Shown: positions 16,295 through 25,021 of the stretch, in pieces
How positions within the stretch are numbered: position 1 is the stretch's first letter
How the letters are laid out: each line of letters starts with the position of its first letter
Assembly (NCBI RefSeq): GCF_014641655.1
Contig: NZ_BMID01000001.1
Coordinates: 930,001 to 994,000, forward strand
Origin: Pseudoblastomonas marina
Lineage (GTDB): Bacteria > Pseudomonadota > Alphaproteobacteria > Sphingomonadales > Sphingomonadaceae
Reading direction: 5' to 3'
Length of the DNA stretch: 64,000 nt
Made by a program: the position numbers and the translations under genes
The notes under the pieces: model-generated
The model's database searches: none
Told to the model about the DNA's origin: nothing
Seen by the model: the letters and a program-made list of their open reading frames with translations, nothing else

Positions 16295-17326
16295 ATGGAT
16301 TTGGGTTACAGGGTAGTCGTCGTCGGTGCGACCGGGAATGTCGGGCGCGAAGTGATGCAGGTGCTCGCCGAGCGCGAGTTTCCGTGCGACGAGGTCGCTG
16401 CGGTCGCATCCTCACGCTCGCAGGGGAGCGAGGTCGAATTCGGCGACACCGGCAAGATGCTCAAATGCAAGAATATCGAGCACTTCGATTTCACCGGCTG
16501 GGACATCGCGTTGTTCGCCGCCGGGTCCGACGTATCCAAGACCTATGCGCCCAAGGCCGCGAAGGCGGGATGCGTGGTGATCGACAATTCTTCGCTCTAC
16601 CGGATGGACCCGGACGTTCCGCTGATCGTGCCGGAGGTAAATCCGGACGCGATTTCAGAATATTCCAAGCGCAACATCATCGCCAACCCGAACTGTTCGA
16701 CCGCGCAGATGGTCGTCGCATTGAAGCCTCTGCACGATGCCGCCACGATCAAGCGCGTGGTCGTCTCGACCTACCAATCGGTCTCGGGCGCCGGGAAGGC
16801 CGGGATGGACGAACTGTTCGAGCAGAGCCGCGCGATCTTCGTCGGCGACAGCCCCGATCCGGCAAAGTTCCAGAAGCAGATCGCCTTCAACGTCATTCCT
16901 CAGATCGACGTCTTCCTCGATGACGGATCGACCAAGGAAGAATGGAAGATGGTCGTCGAAACAAAGAAGATCTTGAGCGCAAAGATCAAGGTCCAGGCGA
17001 CCTGCGTGCGCGTGCCGGTGTTCGTGGGCCACTCCGAAAGCATCGCGATCGAATTCGAGGACGAGATGTCGGCGGAGCAGGCCCAGGATATCCTGCGCGA
17101 GGCGCCCGGCATCATGCTTGTCGACAAGCGCGAAGACGCCGGATACGTCACCCCGGTCGAATGCGTCGGCGACAGTGCGACCTTCATCAGCCGTGTGCGC
17201 GACGATCCCACGGTCGAGAATGGCATCGCGCTGTGGTGCGTCTCGGACAACCTCCGCAAGGGCGCGGCGCTCAATGCGGTCCAGATCGCCGAACTGCTCG
17301 GGCGGGAGTGCCTGAAGAAGGGATGA
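16295..17326 (+). CDS. asd: Aspartate-semialdehyde dehydrogenase
   Basis: This 343-residue enzyme reduces aspartyl phosphate to aspartate semialdehyde, feeding lysine/diaminopimelate, threonine and methionine synthesis. The NADP motif GATGNVGREV is at residues 11-20, the catalytic cysteine lies in NPNCSTAQ (about 136) and the His/Gln elements in QSVSGAGKAGMDEL and VGHSESI. It begins a coupled chain: the next gene starts inside its stop codon (ATGA). Confidence 0.96.
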   Translation: MDLGYRVVVVGATGNVGREVMQVLAEREFPCDEVAAVASSRSQGSEVEFGDTGKMLKCKNIEHFDFTGWDIALFAAGSDVSKTYAPKAAKAGCVVIDNSSLYRMDPDVPLIVPEVNPDAISEYSKRNIIANPNCSTAQMVVALKPLHDAATIKRVVVSTYQSVSGAGKAGMDELFEQSRAIFVGDSPDPAKFQKQIAFNVIPQIDVFLDDGSTKEEWKMVVETKKILSAKIKVQATCVRVPVFVGHSESIAIEFEDEMSAEQAQDILREAPGIMLVDKREDAGYVTPVECVGDSATFISRVRDDPTVENGIALWCVSDNLRKGAALNAVQIAELLGRECLKKG

Positions 17327-17928
17327 TCGCGATGCGGGCGCTACCGGTTCTTGCTGTCCTTTTGCTGGCCGCCTGCGGCGAGCCCGCCTCCGACGAGAGC
17401 ACATCCGACCAGTCGCAGGTAGAGCTGCCTTCCGAAGCGATCGCCGAGCCCGAGCCTCTCCAGGAAGGCGAAACGGTCGTGTCCGAGGCGCGACCGATCC
17501 CGGCGCTCGACGGCGAGGGGCTGCGGATGGTCATTCCGTCGGGCGCGACCCGGCTGATCGCCTTCGGCAGCGGGCGGCAGGTGGTCGAGAACGCGCTCGG
17601 GCGATCGCTCGGCAAGGGCGGTACGCGCAGCAGCAATCGCGAGTGCGGTGCCGGCCCGATGGAATTCTCGACGATCGACGGGCTGACGCTCAATTTCCAG
17701 GACGGGAAGTTCGTCGGCTGGAACATCGACGGCACGCTCGGCCTGACGACGATCGACGGCATGGGCGTCGGAAGCAACCGCGCGGTGCTTGAGCAGTCGC
17801 GCACGCTGGCGATGCAGGACAGCACGCTCGGCAAGGAGTTTCGCAGCGGCGGGATCGGCGGATTCCTCGACGAGGAGGGCGACACGGTCACGATGCTCTA
17901 CGCCGGCACGCAGTGCTTCTTCCGCTGA
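17323..17928 (+). CDS. Predicted lipoprotein of unknown function
   Basis: This 201-residue protein has a lipoprotein signal (VLLLAACGEP; Cys about residue 18) and a Ser/Glu/Pro linker. A globular part starts at about residue 62 (MVIPSGATRLIAFGSG) and has two cysteines, in NRECGAGP and the terminal TQCFFR. I use the ATG at 17323, overlapping the asd stop; a second Met three codons later is equally possible. No family recognised. The overlap with asd suggests co-expression only. Confidence 0.8.
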   Translation: MIAMRALPVLAVLLLAACGEPASDESTSDQSQVELPSEAIAEPEPLQEGETVVSEARPIPALDGEGLRMVIPSGATRLIAFGSGRQVVENALGRSLGKGGTRSSNRECGAGPMEFSTIDGLTLNFQDGKFVGWNIDGTLGLTTIDGMGVGSNRAVLEQSRTLAMQDSTLGKEFRSGGIGGFLDEEGDTVTMLYAGTQCFFR

Positions 17929-17929
17929 C

Positions 17930-18592
17930 ATGACCGGCGCCAACCCGATCCTGCCCGCCGATCTCTTTTTCAGCTTTCGTTCGCCCTACAGCTATCTCGC
18001 GATCGGGCGCTATCGTGCATTGGCGGAAAGCCATACGGTCGATATCGCGCTGCGCCCGGTCTACCCGCTCGCGATCCGCAAGCCTGATTTCTTCGAACAG
18101 AGCAATCCGGCCTGGCTCGGCTACCTGCTGCGCGATGTGCCGCGCCTCGCCGAATATCACGGCATCCCCTTCGGCATCCCGCGGCCGGATCCGATCGTGC
18201 AGGACCTCCACACGCGCAAGATTGCCGACAAGCAGCCCTATATCCGCCGCATCACTCGGCTGGGCCAGGCCGCTGCGCGGCGCGGCCACGGCCTCGCCTT
18301 CGCGCATGAAGCCGCCGGACTGATCTGGGGCGGCGCGGCGAACTGGCACGAGGGCGATCATCTCGCACAGGCTGCGTCGGCCGCGGGTCTAGACTTTACC
18401 GACCTCGAAGCCGAAGCGCGAGACGACGCGGATGCCCTCGACGTCGAGATCGCCGCCAACCAGCAAGCGCTCGAGGACGCCGGCCATTGGGGCGTGCCGA
18501 CGCTGGTGTTCGAAGGCGAGCCGTTCTTCGGACAAGACCGTATCGACATTGCCAGGTGGCGCATGGAGCAGAAGGGATTGCAGGCACGATGA
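17930..18592 (+). CDS. 2-hydroxychromene-2-carboxylate isomerase family (DsbA-fold) protein
   Basis: This 220-residue protein has FFSFRSPYSYLA near residue 14, the glutathione-site/serine motif of kappa-class GST and HCCA isomerases, and the C-terminal HWGVPTLVFEGEPFFGQDRID typical of the family. HCCA isomerase interconverts intermediates of naphthalene degradation, but many relatives act on other substrates, and no aromatic-catabolic genes are nearby. The ATG at 17930 lies 1 nt after the lipoprotein stop. Confidence 0.85.
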   Translation: MTGANPILPADLFFSFRSPYSYLAIGRYRALAESHTVDIALRPVYPLAIRKPDFFEQSNPAWLGYLLRDVPRLAEYHGIPFGIPRPDPIVQDLHTRKIADKQPYIRRITRLGQAAARRGHGLAFAHEAAGLIWGGAANWHEGDHLAQAASAAGLDFTDLEAEARDDADALDVEIAANQQALEDAGHWGVPTLVFEGEPFFGQDRIDIARWRMEQKGLQAR

Positions 18593-19332
18593 GCGAACGG
18601 ATCGCCAGTTTCGACGGGCAGGAAATCGCCGTTCATCGCATGGGCGAGGGACGCCCGGTGTTGCTCCTGCACGGCCTCTTTTCGAGCGCCGAGATGAACT
18701 GGATCAAGTACGGCCATGCGGCAAAGCTCGCCGAGGCCGGGTTCGAATGCATCATGCCCGATCTGCGTGCGCACGGCGAAAGCGCCAAGCCGCACGCGGC
18801 CTCGGCCTATCCGCACGACGTGCTGGTGAGCGACGTCGCAGCGCTGGTGCAGGCGCTCGATCTGGTCGACTACGATCTGGTCGGTTTCTCTCTCGGTGCG
18901 CGAACGGCGGCTCGGGCAGTGCTGTCCGGCTTGACCCCGCGCAGGCTGGTGCTCGCGGGAATGGGGCTCGAAGGGCTCGCCGGATGGGACAAACGTGCCG
19001 CCTTCTTCATCGACGCGATCGATCGCTTCGACGAAATCGAACGCGACGATCCGGCCTATTTCGCCAAGAACTTCATGAAGACGATGAAAACCGACCGGGT
19101 GGCCGCGCGCCATCTGCTCCAGAGCGTGGGCGACACCGCACCCGAAGCACTCGAAGCGATCTCGATGCCCACCGCGATCGTGTGCGGCGACGAGGATCGG
19201 GACAACGGTTCGCCCGAACGCCTCGCCGAGGCGATCCCCGATGCGAAGCATGTCGAGGTGCCGGGCACGCATATGTCGAGCGTGGTGAAGCCCGAGCTTG
19301 GACAGGCGATCGCCGATTTCCTATCCGCTTGA
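18589..19332 (+). CDS. Alpha/beta hydrolase
   Basis: This 247-residue hydrolase has the oxyanion segment LLLHGLFSS, the nucleophile elbow GFSLGA (Ser about residue 102), an acidic residue in CGDEDRDNGSP and the catalytic His in PGTHMSSV. The substrate cannot be read from the sequence. The ATG at 18589 overlaps the preceding stop (ATGA), completing the asd-lipoprotein-isomerase-hydrolase chain. Confidence 0.88.
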   Translation: MSERIASFDGQEIAVHRMGEGRPVLLLHGLFSSAEMNWIKYGHAAKLAEAGFECIMPDLRAHGESAKPHAASAYPHDVLVSDVAALVQALDLVDYDLVGFSLGARTAARAVLSGLTPRRLVLAGMGLEGLAGWDKRAAFFIDAIDRFDEIERDDPAYFAKNFMKTMKTDRVAARHLLQSVGDTAPEALEAISMPTAIVCGDEDRDNGSPERLAEAIPDAKHVEVPGTHMSSVVKPELGQAIADFLSA

Positions 19333-19390
19333 TTTGGCGCGGCGCGAAGTCCAGACTTCGCGCAACGCAAAATCGAGAGGATGCCGTTTC

Positions 19391-21256
19391 ATGAAATTCC
19401 GTACCGCCGCCGCCATCGCGCCGCTCGCGCTGGGGCTCGCCGCCTGTAGTACCGCCAATGCCGAAGCCCCTGCCAGCGCGCCGGTGGCCGCGCAGGATGA
19501 GGCGCGCGAGTACCCGCTGACGCCCGAAGGCGCGGCGAAGTGGGTCGCGATGGTCGAGGCGGACCTGTTCGACCATTCGGTCGAGGCCGCGCGGATCGAC
19601 TGGATCAACGCGACCTACATCACCCACGACACCAACGAACTGGCCGCCAAGATCGGTGCGGTGAGCACCGAGAAGACGGTGCGCTACGCCCTCGAAGCTG
19701 CGAAATATGCCGAAGTGGCCGGACTCGCGCCCGACGTCGCTCGCAAGCTCGATATCCTGCGTACCTCGGTGAACCTGCCGGCGCCCACCACACCGGGCGC
19801 GGCGGAACGGGCTGCGCAGCTCGCCGTCAGCCTCAACTCGCAATACGGCGCGGGCAAGGGCACGCTCAACGGCGAACCGATCAGCGGCTCGGACATCGAG
19901 GCCGAAATGGGCAATCTCGATCGCACGCCCGCTGAATATGCCGAAATGTGGGCCAGCTGGCACACCAATGTCGGTGCGCCGATGAAGGACGAATATCGCG
20001 AACTAGTCGGAATCTCGAATGCCGGCGCGCAGGAACTGGGCTTCAGCGACGTCGGTGCTATGTGGCGCTCGGGCTATGACATGACACCCGAGGAATTCGC
20101 CGCCGAGACCGAGCGGATGTGGCAGGAAGTGAAGCCGCTCTATGAAAGCCTGCACACCTATGTCCGCTGGAAATTGAACGAGCACTATGGCGATGCGATC
20201 CAGCCCAAGACCGGGCCGATCCGTGCCGACCTGCTCGGCAATATGTGGGCGCAGGAATGGGGCAATGTCTACCCGCTGGTCGCGCCCGAGGGATCGGGAG
20301 ATCTGGGCTACGACCTGACCGAACTGATTGCGGAAAAGGGCCTCGACGAACGCGGGATGGTGAAGGTGGGTGAGGATTTCTTCTCCTCGCTCGGCTTCGA
20401 TCCGCTGCCCGGGACCTTCTGGGAGCGCAGCCAGTTCACCAAGCCCGAAGACCGCGAGGTCGTGTGCCATGCTTCGGCCTGGGACCTCGACAACAAGGAC
20501 GACATCCGCATCAAGATGTGCATCAAGCGCAATGCGGACGATTTCATCACCATCCACCACGAGCTCGGCCACAATTATTACCAGCGCGCCTACAAGGACC
20601 AGTCCTACCTCTACCTGTCCGGCGCGAACGACGGGTTTCACGAGGCGATCGGCGACATGATCGCGCTATCGATCACGCCCGAATACCTCGTCCAGATCGG
20701 GATGCTCGATCGTGACCAGGTGCCCAGTGCCGACAAGGATATCGGCCTGCTGCTGCGTCAGGCGATGGACAAGGTCGCGTTCCTGCCGTTCGGCCTGCTG
20801 GTCGATCGCTGGCGCTGGGGCGTGTTCGACGGCTCGATCACGCCCGCCGAATACAATTCGGCGTGGCACGGTCTGAAGCGCGAATACCAAGGCATCACCC
20901 CGCCGGTCGATCGCCCCGCCGATGCCTTCGATCCGGGTGCGAAGTACCACATCCCGGGCAACGTCTCCTACACCCGCTACTTCCTCGCACGGTTGCTGCA
21001 GTTCCAGTTCTACAAGGCCGCCTGCGACCAGGCGGGCTGGGACGGGCCGCTCCACCGTTGCTCGTTCTACGGCAACGAGGAAGTGGGCGAGAAATTGAAC
21101 GCCATGCTCGAACTCGGCGGATCGAAGCCGTGGGCAGACGCGCTCGAGGAGTTCACCGGCGAACGCCAGATGAGCGGCAAGGCGATGATGGAGTATTTCG
21201 CCCCGCTCAAGGCATGGCTCGACGAGCAGAACGAAGGCAAGCCGACCGGATGGTGA
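19391..21256 (+). CDS. M2-family peptidyl-dipeptidase (ACE-like) lipoprotein
   Basis: This 621-residue zinc metallopeptidase is related to angiotensin-converting enzyme. Residues 390-394 are HELGH, with the third zinc ligand E418 in FHEAIGD, both diagnostic of family M2. The N terminus is a lipoprotein signal (LGLAAC, Cys19), so it should be anchored facing the periplasm. M2 enzymes trim dipeptides from the C terminus of peptides, complementing the S9 dipeptidyl peptidase upstream. The start at 19391 is chosen because it gives a clean signal peptide. Confidence 0.92.
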   Translation: MKFRTAAAIAPLALGLAACSTANAEAPASAPVAAQDEAREYPLTPEGAAKWVAMVEADLFDHSVEAARIDWINATYITHDTNELAAKIGAVSTEKTVRYALEAAKYAEVAGLAPDVARKLDILRTSVNLPAPTTPGAAERAAQLAVSLNSQYGAGKGTLNGEPISGSDIEAEMGNLDRTPAEYAEMWASWHTNVGAPMKDEYRELVGISNAGAQELGFSDVGAMWRSGYDMTPEEFAAETERMWQEVKPLYESLHTYVRWKLNEHYGDAIQPKTGPIRADLLGNMWAQEWGNVYPLVAPEGSGDLGYDLTELIAEKGLDERGMVKVGEDFFSSLGFDPLPGTFWERSQFTKPEDREVVCHASAWDLDNKDDIRIKMCIKRNADDFITIHHELGHNYYQRAYKDQSYLYLSGANDGFHEAIGDMIALSITPEYLVQIGMLDRDQVPSADKDIGLLLRQAMDKVAFLPFGLLVDRWRWGVFDGSITPAEYNSAWHGLKREYQGITPPVDRPADAFDPGAKYHIPGNVSYTRYFLARLLQFQFYKAACDQAGWDGPLHRCSFYGNEEVGEKLNAMLELGGSKPWADALEEFTGERQMSGKAMMEYFAPLKAWLDEQNEGKPTGW

Positions 21257-22257
21257 GGTCGCTCCTGCCGCTCGTCGCGCTCGCCCTCTTGGGCTGTGCG
21301 CCCATCGCCGGGGAAGAGACGCGCGCGTCCGGCGCCTCGGATGTGGGCGGCGCGCTGTTCGTCGCGGGCAAGTTCGGCAACACGCTCGCGCGGATCGACC
21401 TTGCCTCCGGCGAGGAGACCGCGCGGGTGGCCAGCTGTGTCAACCCGCACGAGCTCGCGACCTCGCCGGATGAGCGGTATGTCGCGCTCGCCTGCTATGG
21501 CGGACGCACGGTCGATATCTTCCGCACTTCCGATCTCGCCAAGGTGAAGAGCATCGAACTGGGCGAGGGCGCGCGTCCGCACGGGATCGTCTGGCACGCC
21601 AATGGCGATCTCTATGCGACCGCCGAGGGCCGCCAGTCGATCTACTGGATCAAGGACCCGCTGGGAGCGGCGGAGACGTTCGAATATGCCAGCGGCCAGC
21701 GCGGCACGCACATGCTCGCGGTCGCGCCCGATGGGCGCCATGCCTGGACCACCGACCTGGGTTCGAAAACGGTCACGCGAATCGATTTGCGTACGCGCCG
21801 CGCGCCCCTGTCGGTCGAGGTCGGCGAGGAGCCGGAAGGCATCGCGCTGTCGAGCGACGGAGCGACGCTCTACGTCTCGGCGCGCGGTTCGAACGAGGCC
21901 TATGCGATCGACCCGCAGACGCTCGAAGTGCGCAAGACCATCCCGACCGGACGGTTCGCGCTGCGCATCGTCACCCGGCCGCAGGGCGACTACGCGGTGA
22001 CTTCGAACCTGATGGACGGATCGCTGACGGTAATCGACCTCGACACTTTCGAACCGGTCCGCACCATCCCGGTGTCGAGCCCGGCCGAGGCCGAGGCGCG
22101 CACGCAGGTCACCGTGCTGTGGTCGCCCGACGGCGAGCGCATCTATGCCGCCGAAACGATGAGCAACACGATCGCCGAGATCGATTTCGCCAGCGGCGAC
22201 GTGCTGCGCCGGCTTCCGGGCGAGGGCGGTGGCGACGGGATCGCGATCGTCGAATGA
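21250..22257 (+). CDS. YncE-like beta-propeller lipoprotein
   Basis: This 335-residue protein has a lipobox (LALLGCAP, Cys about residue 15) and repeated propeller blades of the YVTN/YncE type (LATSPDERYVALAC, LAVAPDGRHAWTTD, IALSSDGATLYVSARG, LWSPDGERIYAAE). Such proteins bind ligands or partners, but the function is unknown. The ATG at 21250 overlaps the M2 peptidase stop by 7 nt; a GTG at 21253 is also in frame. The rimB-like gene starts in its stop codon. Confidence 0.87.
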   Translation: MVRSLLPLVALALLGCAPIAGEETRASGASDVGGALFVAGKFGNTLARIDLASGEETARVASCVNPHELATSPDERYVALACYGGRTVDIFRTSDLAKVKSIELGEGARPHGIVWHANGDLYATAEGRQSIYWIKDPLGAAETFEYASGQRGTHMLAVAPDGRHAWTTDLGSKTVTRIDLRTRRAPLSVEVGEEPEGIALSSDGATLYVSARGSNEAYAIDPQTLEVRKTIPTGRFALRIVTRPQGDYAVTSNLMDGSLTVIDLDTFEPVRTIPVSSPAEAEARTQVTVLWSPDGERIYAAETMSNTIAEIDFASGDVLRRLPGEGGGDGIAIVE

Positions 22258-22718
22258 GCAAACGCCGCAAGGAGCTGCCCGTGGTGGGCTGGCGCGAGCT
22301 GGTGCACCTGCCCGAACTCGGCCTGCACGAGGTTCCCGCCAAGATCGACACCGGCGCGCGAACTTCCTCGCTCCACGGCCAAGTGGTCGAGGAATTCGAA
22401 CGGGACGGAGAAAAATACGTTCGTTTCAGCGTCGAATTTCCCGAGCAAAAAGTGCGCCAGATTTGCGAGGCGGTGCATGTCGACATTCGCGGCATCACCA
22501 GTTCGAACGGCGAGAAACAGCGGCGCTACGTGATCAAGTCGCCGCTACGGATCGGCGATCTCGAATTCCGGGCAGAGATCAGCCTCGCCGACCGCTCGGA
22601 CATGAAATTTCCGATGCTGATCGGGCGATCCTCCTTGCGTCGGCGCTTCGTCGTCGACAGTGGGCATTCCTGGTTGCAGACAGACGGCCGCGAAGCGGTG
22701 AAAGGGCATAAACCATGA
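22254..22718 (+). CDS. rimB: RimB-type retropepsin-like protease
   Basis: This 154-residue protein belongs to the putative ATP-dependent zinc protease/retropepsin-like family. The aspartyl-protease-like [12 protein letters not shown] sits near residue 34, followed by [13 protein letters not shown] and [15 protein letters not shown]. It overlaps rimK by 4 nt (ATGA), the arrangement known for RimB-RimK, where RimB cleaves the glutamate tails RimK adds to S6. I use rimB on the strength of this coupling. Confidence 0.85.
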   Translation: MSKRRKELPVVGWRELVHLPELGLHEVPAKIDTGARTSSLHGQVVEEFERDGEKYVRFSVEFPEQKVRQICEAVHVDIRGITSSNGEKQRRYVIKSPLRIGDLEFRAEISLADRSDMKFPMLIGRSSLRRRFVVDSGHSWLQTDGREAVKGHKP

Positions 22719-23620
22719 AGATTGCGATGCTTGCCCGGAATCCCAAGCTCTATTCGCACCAACGCCTCGTCGAGGCGGCGGAAGCGCGTGGACATTCGCT
22801 CGATATCCTCAATACGACCCGCTGCACGGTGCACATCGCGAGCCATCGACCCGAGGTCTATTACAACGGCGAGCCGTGCATCGGCTATGATGCGATCATC
22901 CCGCGCATCGGCGCGTCGGTGACCAATTACGGCCTCGCGATCCTGCGCCAGTTCGAGATGCGCGGCTGCTGGCCGCTCAATGAAAGCGTCGCGATCGGGC
23001 GTAGCCGCGACAAGCTGCGCAGCATGCAGATCCTCGCCAAGTACGGACTCGGCCTGCCGCTTACCGCCTATGCCAACGATCCCAAGCAGGCCGAGGAGAT
23101 CATCAAGGCGGTCAAGGGACCGCCGGTGGTGATCAAGCTGCTCGAAGGCACTCAGGGCATCGGCGTGGTGCTTGCGGAGACGATGTCGTCGGCCAAGTCT
23201 GTGATCGAGGCGTTCCGCGGCGCCAACGTCAATATCCTCGTGCAGGAATTCATCAAGGAAGCGGGCGGCACCGATATCCGCGCGCTGGTGATCGGCGGGA
23301 AGGTCGTTGCCGCGATGAAGCGCACGGGCGCACCCGACGATTTCCGCTCCAACCTCCACCGCGGCGGCAGCGCGCAACTGATCAAGATCACGCCCGAGGA
23401 ACGCAGCACCGCAGTTCGCGCGGCGAAACGCATGGGCCTCAACGTTTGCGGCGTGGACATGCTGCGCAGCAACCATGGCCCGGTGATCATGGAGGTGAAT
23501 TCCTCGCCGGGACTCGAAGGGATCGAGAACGCCACCGGCAAGGACGTCGCGGGCATGATCATCGACTATATCGAGAAGAACGCGAAGATCGGGAAGACGA
23601 AGACGAAGGGGCAGGGCTGA
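22715..23620 (+). CDS. rimK: RimK-family ATP-grasp ligase (alpha-L-glutamate ligase)
   Basis: This 301-residue protein is an ATP-grasp ligase of the RimK family, which adds glutamate to the C terminus of ribosomal protein S6. [35 protein letters not shown] and [15 protein letters not shown] are the ATP- and metal-binding elements. The C-terminal tail is lysine-rich. It is the last gene of the rightward chain. The S6 of this window lacks a C-terminal Glu-Glu, so the target may differ. Confidence 0.93.
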   Translation: MKIAMLARNPKLYSHQRLVEAAEARGHSLDILNTTRCTVHIASHRPEVYYNGEPCIGYDAIIPRIGASVTNYGLAILRQFEMRGCWPLNESVAIGRSRDKLRSMQILAKYGLGLPLTAYANDPKQAEEIIKAVKGPPVVIKLLEGTQGIGVVLAETMSSAKSVIEAFRGANVNILVQEFIKEAGGTDIRALVIGGKVVAAMKRTGAPDDFRSNLHRGGSAQLIKITPEERSTAVRAAKRMGLNVCGVDMLRSNHGPVIMEVNSSPGLEGIENATGKDVAGMIIDYIEKNAKIGKTKTKGQG

Positions 23621-23759
23621 CCTCCTACCACTCGCTCAGGATGTCGACCGGGCTGGTTTCCCTCTCGATTACAAATGGTTCGCCCTATGGAACCGAACAA
23701 TTGGGTTCGACAACCGTAAATCCCGATGCTAACTCCAATTTCCGGGGGAATTTCATGAA

Positions 23760-24353
23760 TTGGTCGCGCTGTCCCTCATAGAACGATCAACAGGTTCGCA
23801 GGGCGACGGATGGCAGCATTGGCCAATACCGGGAGGGGTCCGGCTTCACTGCTCGGATTACGAGTTGCCGATGGATCAATTGGAGGAGCCGCTCGACCCG
23901 CAAAGCTGGATCGCGGCAATCGCGCGCCTGCATGATCGCGCCGCAGCGGATGACGAGCCGACGCATCAAGAGCGCTACTTGCGCAGCGCCCATACGCTGT
24001 CGCGCCTCGCCCCGGCTGCGCTCGGGGATATATTCGCATCCGAGGCGTCCGAGGCGGAATATGACGAATTCCTGCGCGCGAGCGACCTCTACAAGGCCTC
24101 GATCGAACTGCTGAACCCGTCGCTAAAGCTGGTGATTGCCAAACCCGACGGGACGCTCAAGCTGGAGGTCCACGCGCCCGTTTTCGATGCCGTCGGGGCG
24201 GCGAACGACGTGTTTCCCCGTGCCATCGTGCTTGGCTGGACGCGATGCGTGATGGCGATGGCGGATCGGGCCGATGAAATCGAAACCGATGTCAGCCGTC
24301 AAGACCGGCATACACGCCGGTCCGAACCGCATCCGCCGTCGAGTTCGCATTGA
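23760..24353 (+). CDS. Hypothetical protein
   Basis: This frame of 197 codons has no recognised domain. It reads like a real soluble protein (QGDGWQHWPIPGGVRLHCSDYELPM, then ELLNPSLKLVIAKPDGTLKLEVHAP). The only start in frame after the stop at 23730 is TTG at 23760, 11 nt after GGGGGA; an ATG five bases earlier is in another frame and stops after eight codons, and the next Met is at 23871. The last 62 nt overlap the regulator gene on the opposite strand, and the terminal Arg/His/Ser-rich residues may be read-through. Confidence 0.6.
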   Translation: MVALSLIERSTGSQGDGWQHWPIPGGVRLHCSDYELPMDQLEEPLDPQSWIAAIARLHDRAAADDEPTHQERYLRSAHTLSRLAPAALGDIFASEASEAEYDEFLRASDLYKASIELLNPSLKLVIAKPDGTLKLEVHAPVFDAVGAANDVFPRAIVLGWTRCVMAMADRADEIETDVSRQDRHTRRSEPHPPSSSH

Positions 24354-24888
24354 TCTTGGAGAACATGTTGGCGCGGTGGATCTCGACCGTGCGCGGGCTG
24401 ATGCCGAGATTGCGTGCGATTTCCTTGTTCGACAGGCCGTTGGTCAGGCTTGCCAGCACTTCGGATTCGCGGCTCGAAAGCCCGCGAACCAAAGACTGGG
24501 CTTTCTCGATCCGTTCGAACTTGGCGCGGCGCACTTCGGCGCGCTTCGTGATATCTCGTAGCGCCCGCTCGAAGCTGTCAGAACTTTGCGGCCATTCGAG
24601 GTAGCCGACCGCACCCGACAGCATTGCCTCGATCACGCGTTCGACCTCGGGTTCGTCCGAATACATCGCCACCGGCAGCGTTGCATATGCCGAATCGCCT
24701 GCCTCGTTCAATCGCGCAAGCGGTCGGAATTCGCCGCCCTCGAACGCGAGTACGTACCCGCTGCGCGCGCGCCAGGAGAGGAACTCATCGGTATTTTCAT
24801 AGATTTCGACGTGTTGTCCGTTCTGCAGTATCAGGCGCGAGATTTCCGCGCGCCTTGCAGCATCGGGATCGATGACGTGTACTTGCAT
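24292..24888 (-). CDS. LuxR/FixJ-type regulator with degenerate receiver domain
   Basis: This 198-residue protein has an N-terminal receiver-like domain (VHVIDPDAARRAEI) and a C-terminal LuxR-type helix-turn-helix (LSSRESEVLASLTNGLSNKEIARNLG, TVEIHRANM). In the receiver, the beta-strand that normally carries the phosphoacceptor Asp reads LAFEGG, with no Asp visible, although acidic residues remain near the N terminus. It is therefore probably regulated without phosphorylation. I take the ATG at 24888, since the alternative TTG at 24915 lacks the family look. Confidence 0.85.
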   Translation of the reverse strand: MQVHVIDPDAARRAEISRLILQNGQHVEIYENTDEFLSWRARSGYVLAFEGGEFRPLARLNEAGDSAYATLPVAMYSDEPEVERVIEAMLSGAVGYLEWPQSSDSFERALRDITKRAEVRRAKFERIEKAQSLVRGLSSRESEVLASLTNGLSNKEIARNLGISPRTVEIHRANMFSKINANSTADAVRTGVYAGLDG

Positions 24889-25021
24889 GTAATTGCGACC
24901 TGACGGGTTACCCAAGACCTGCAGTTTCCCCTATGCGACAGCCCCGAACAACTAGGTGCTAACGCGTAAACCGGTCAAGGGACAGGCAGGTTGGACAACG
25001 CGTATGACCGTGCCGTGCGGG

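Noticed and set aside
23755-23781. ATG with a good upstream GGGGGA, possibly the true start of the hypothetical gene at 23760
   Set aside because: It is in another frame and reaches a stop after eight codons; a single-base error could join the frames, but nothing in the sequence demands it.
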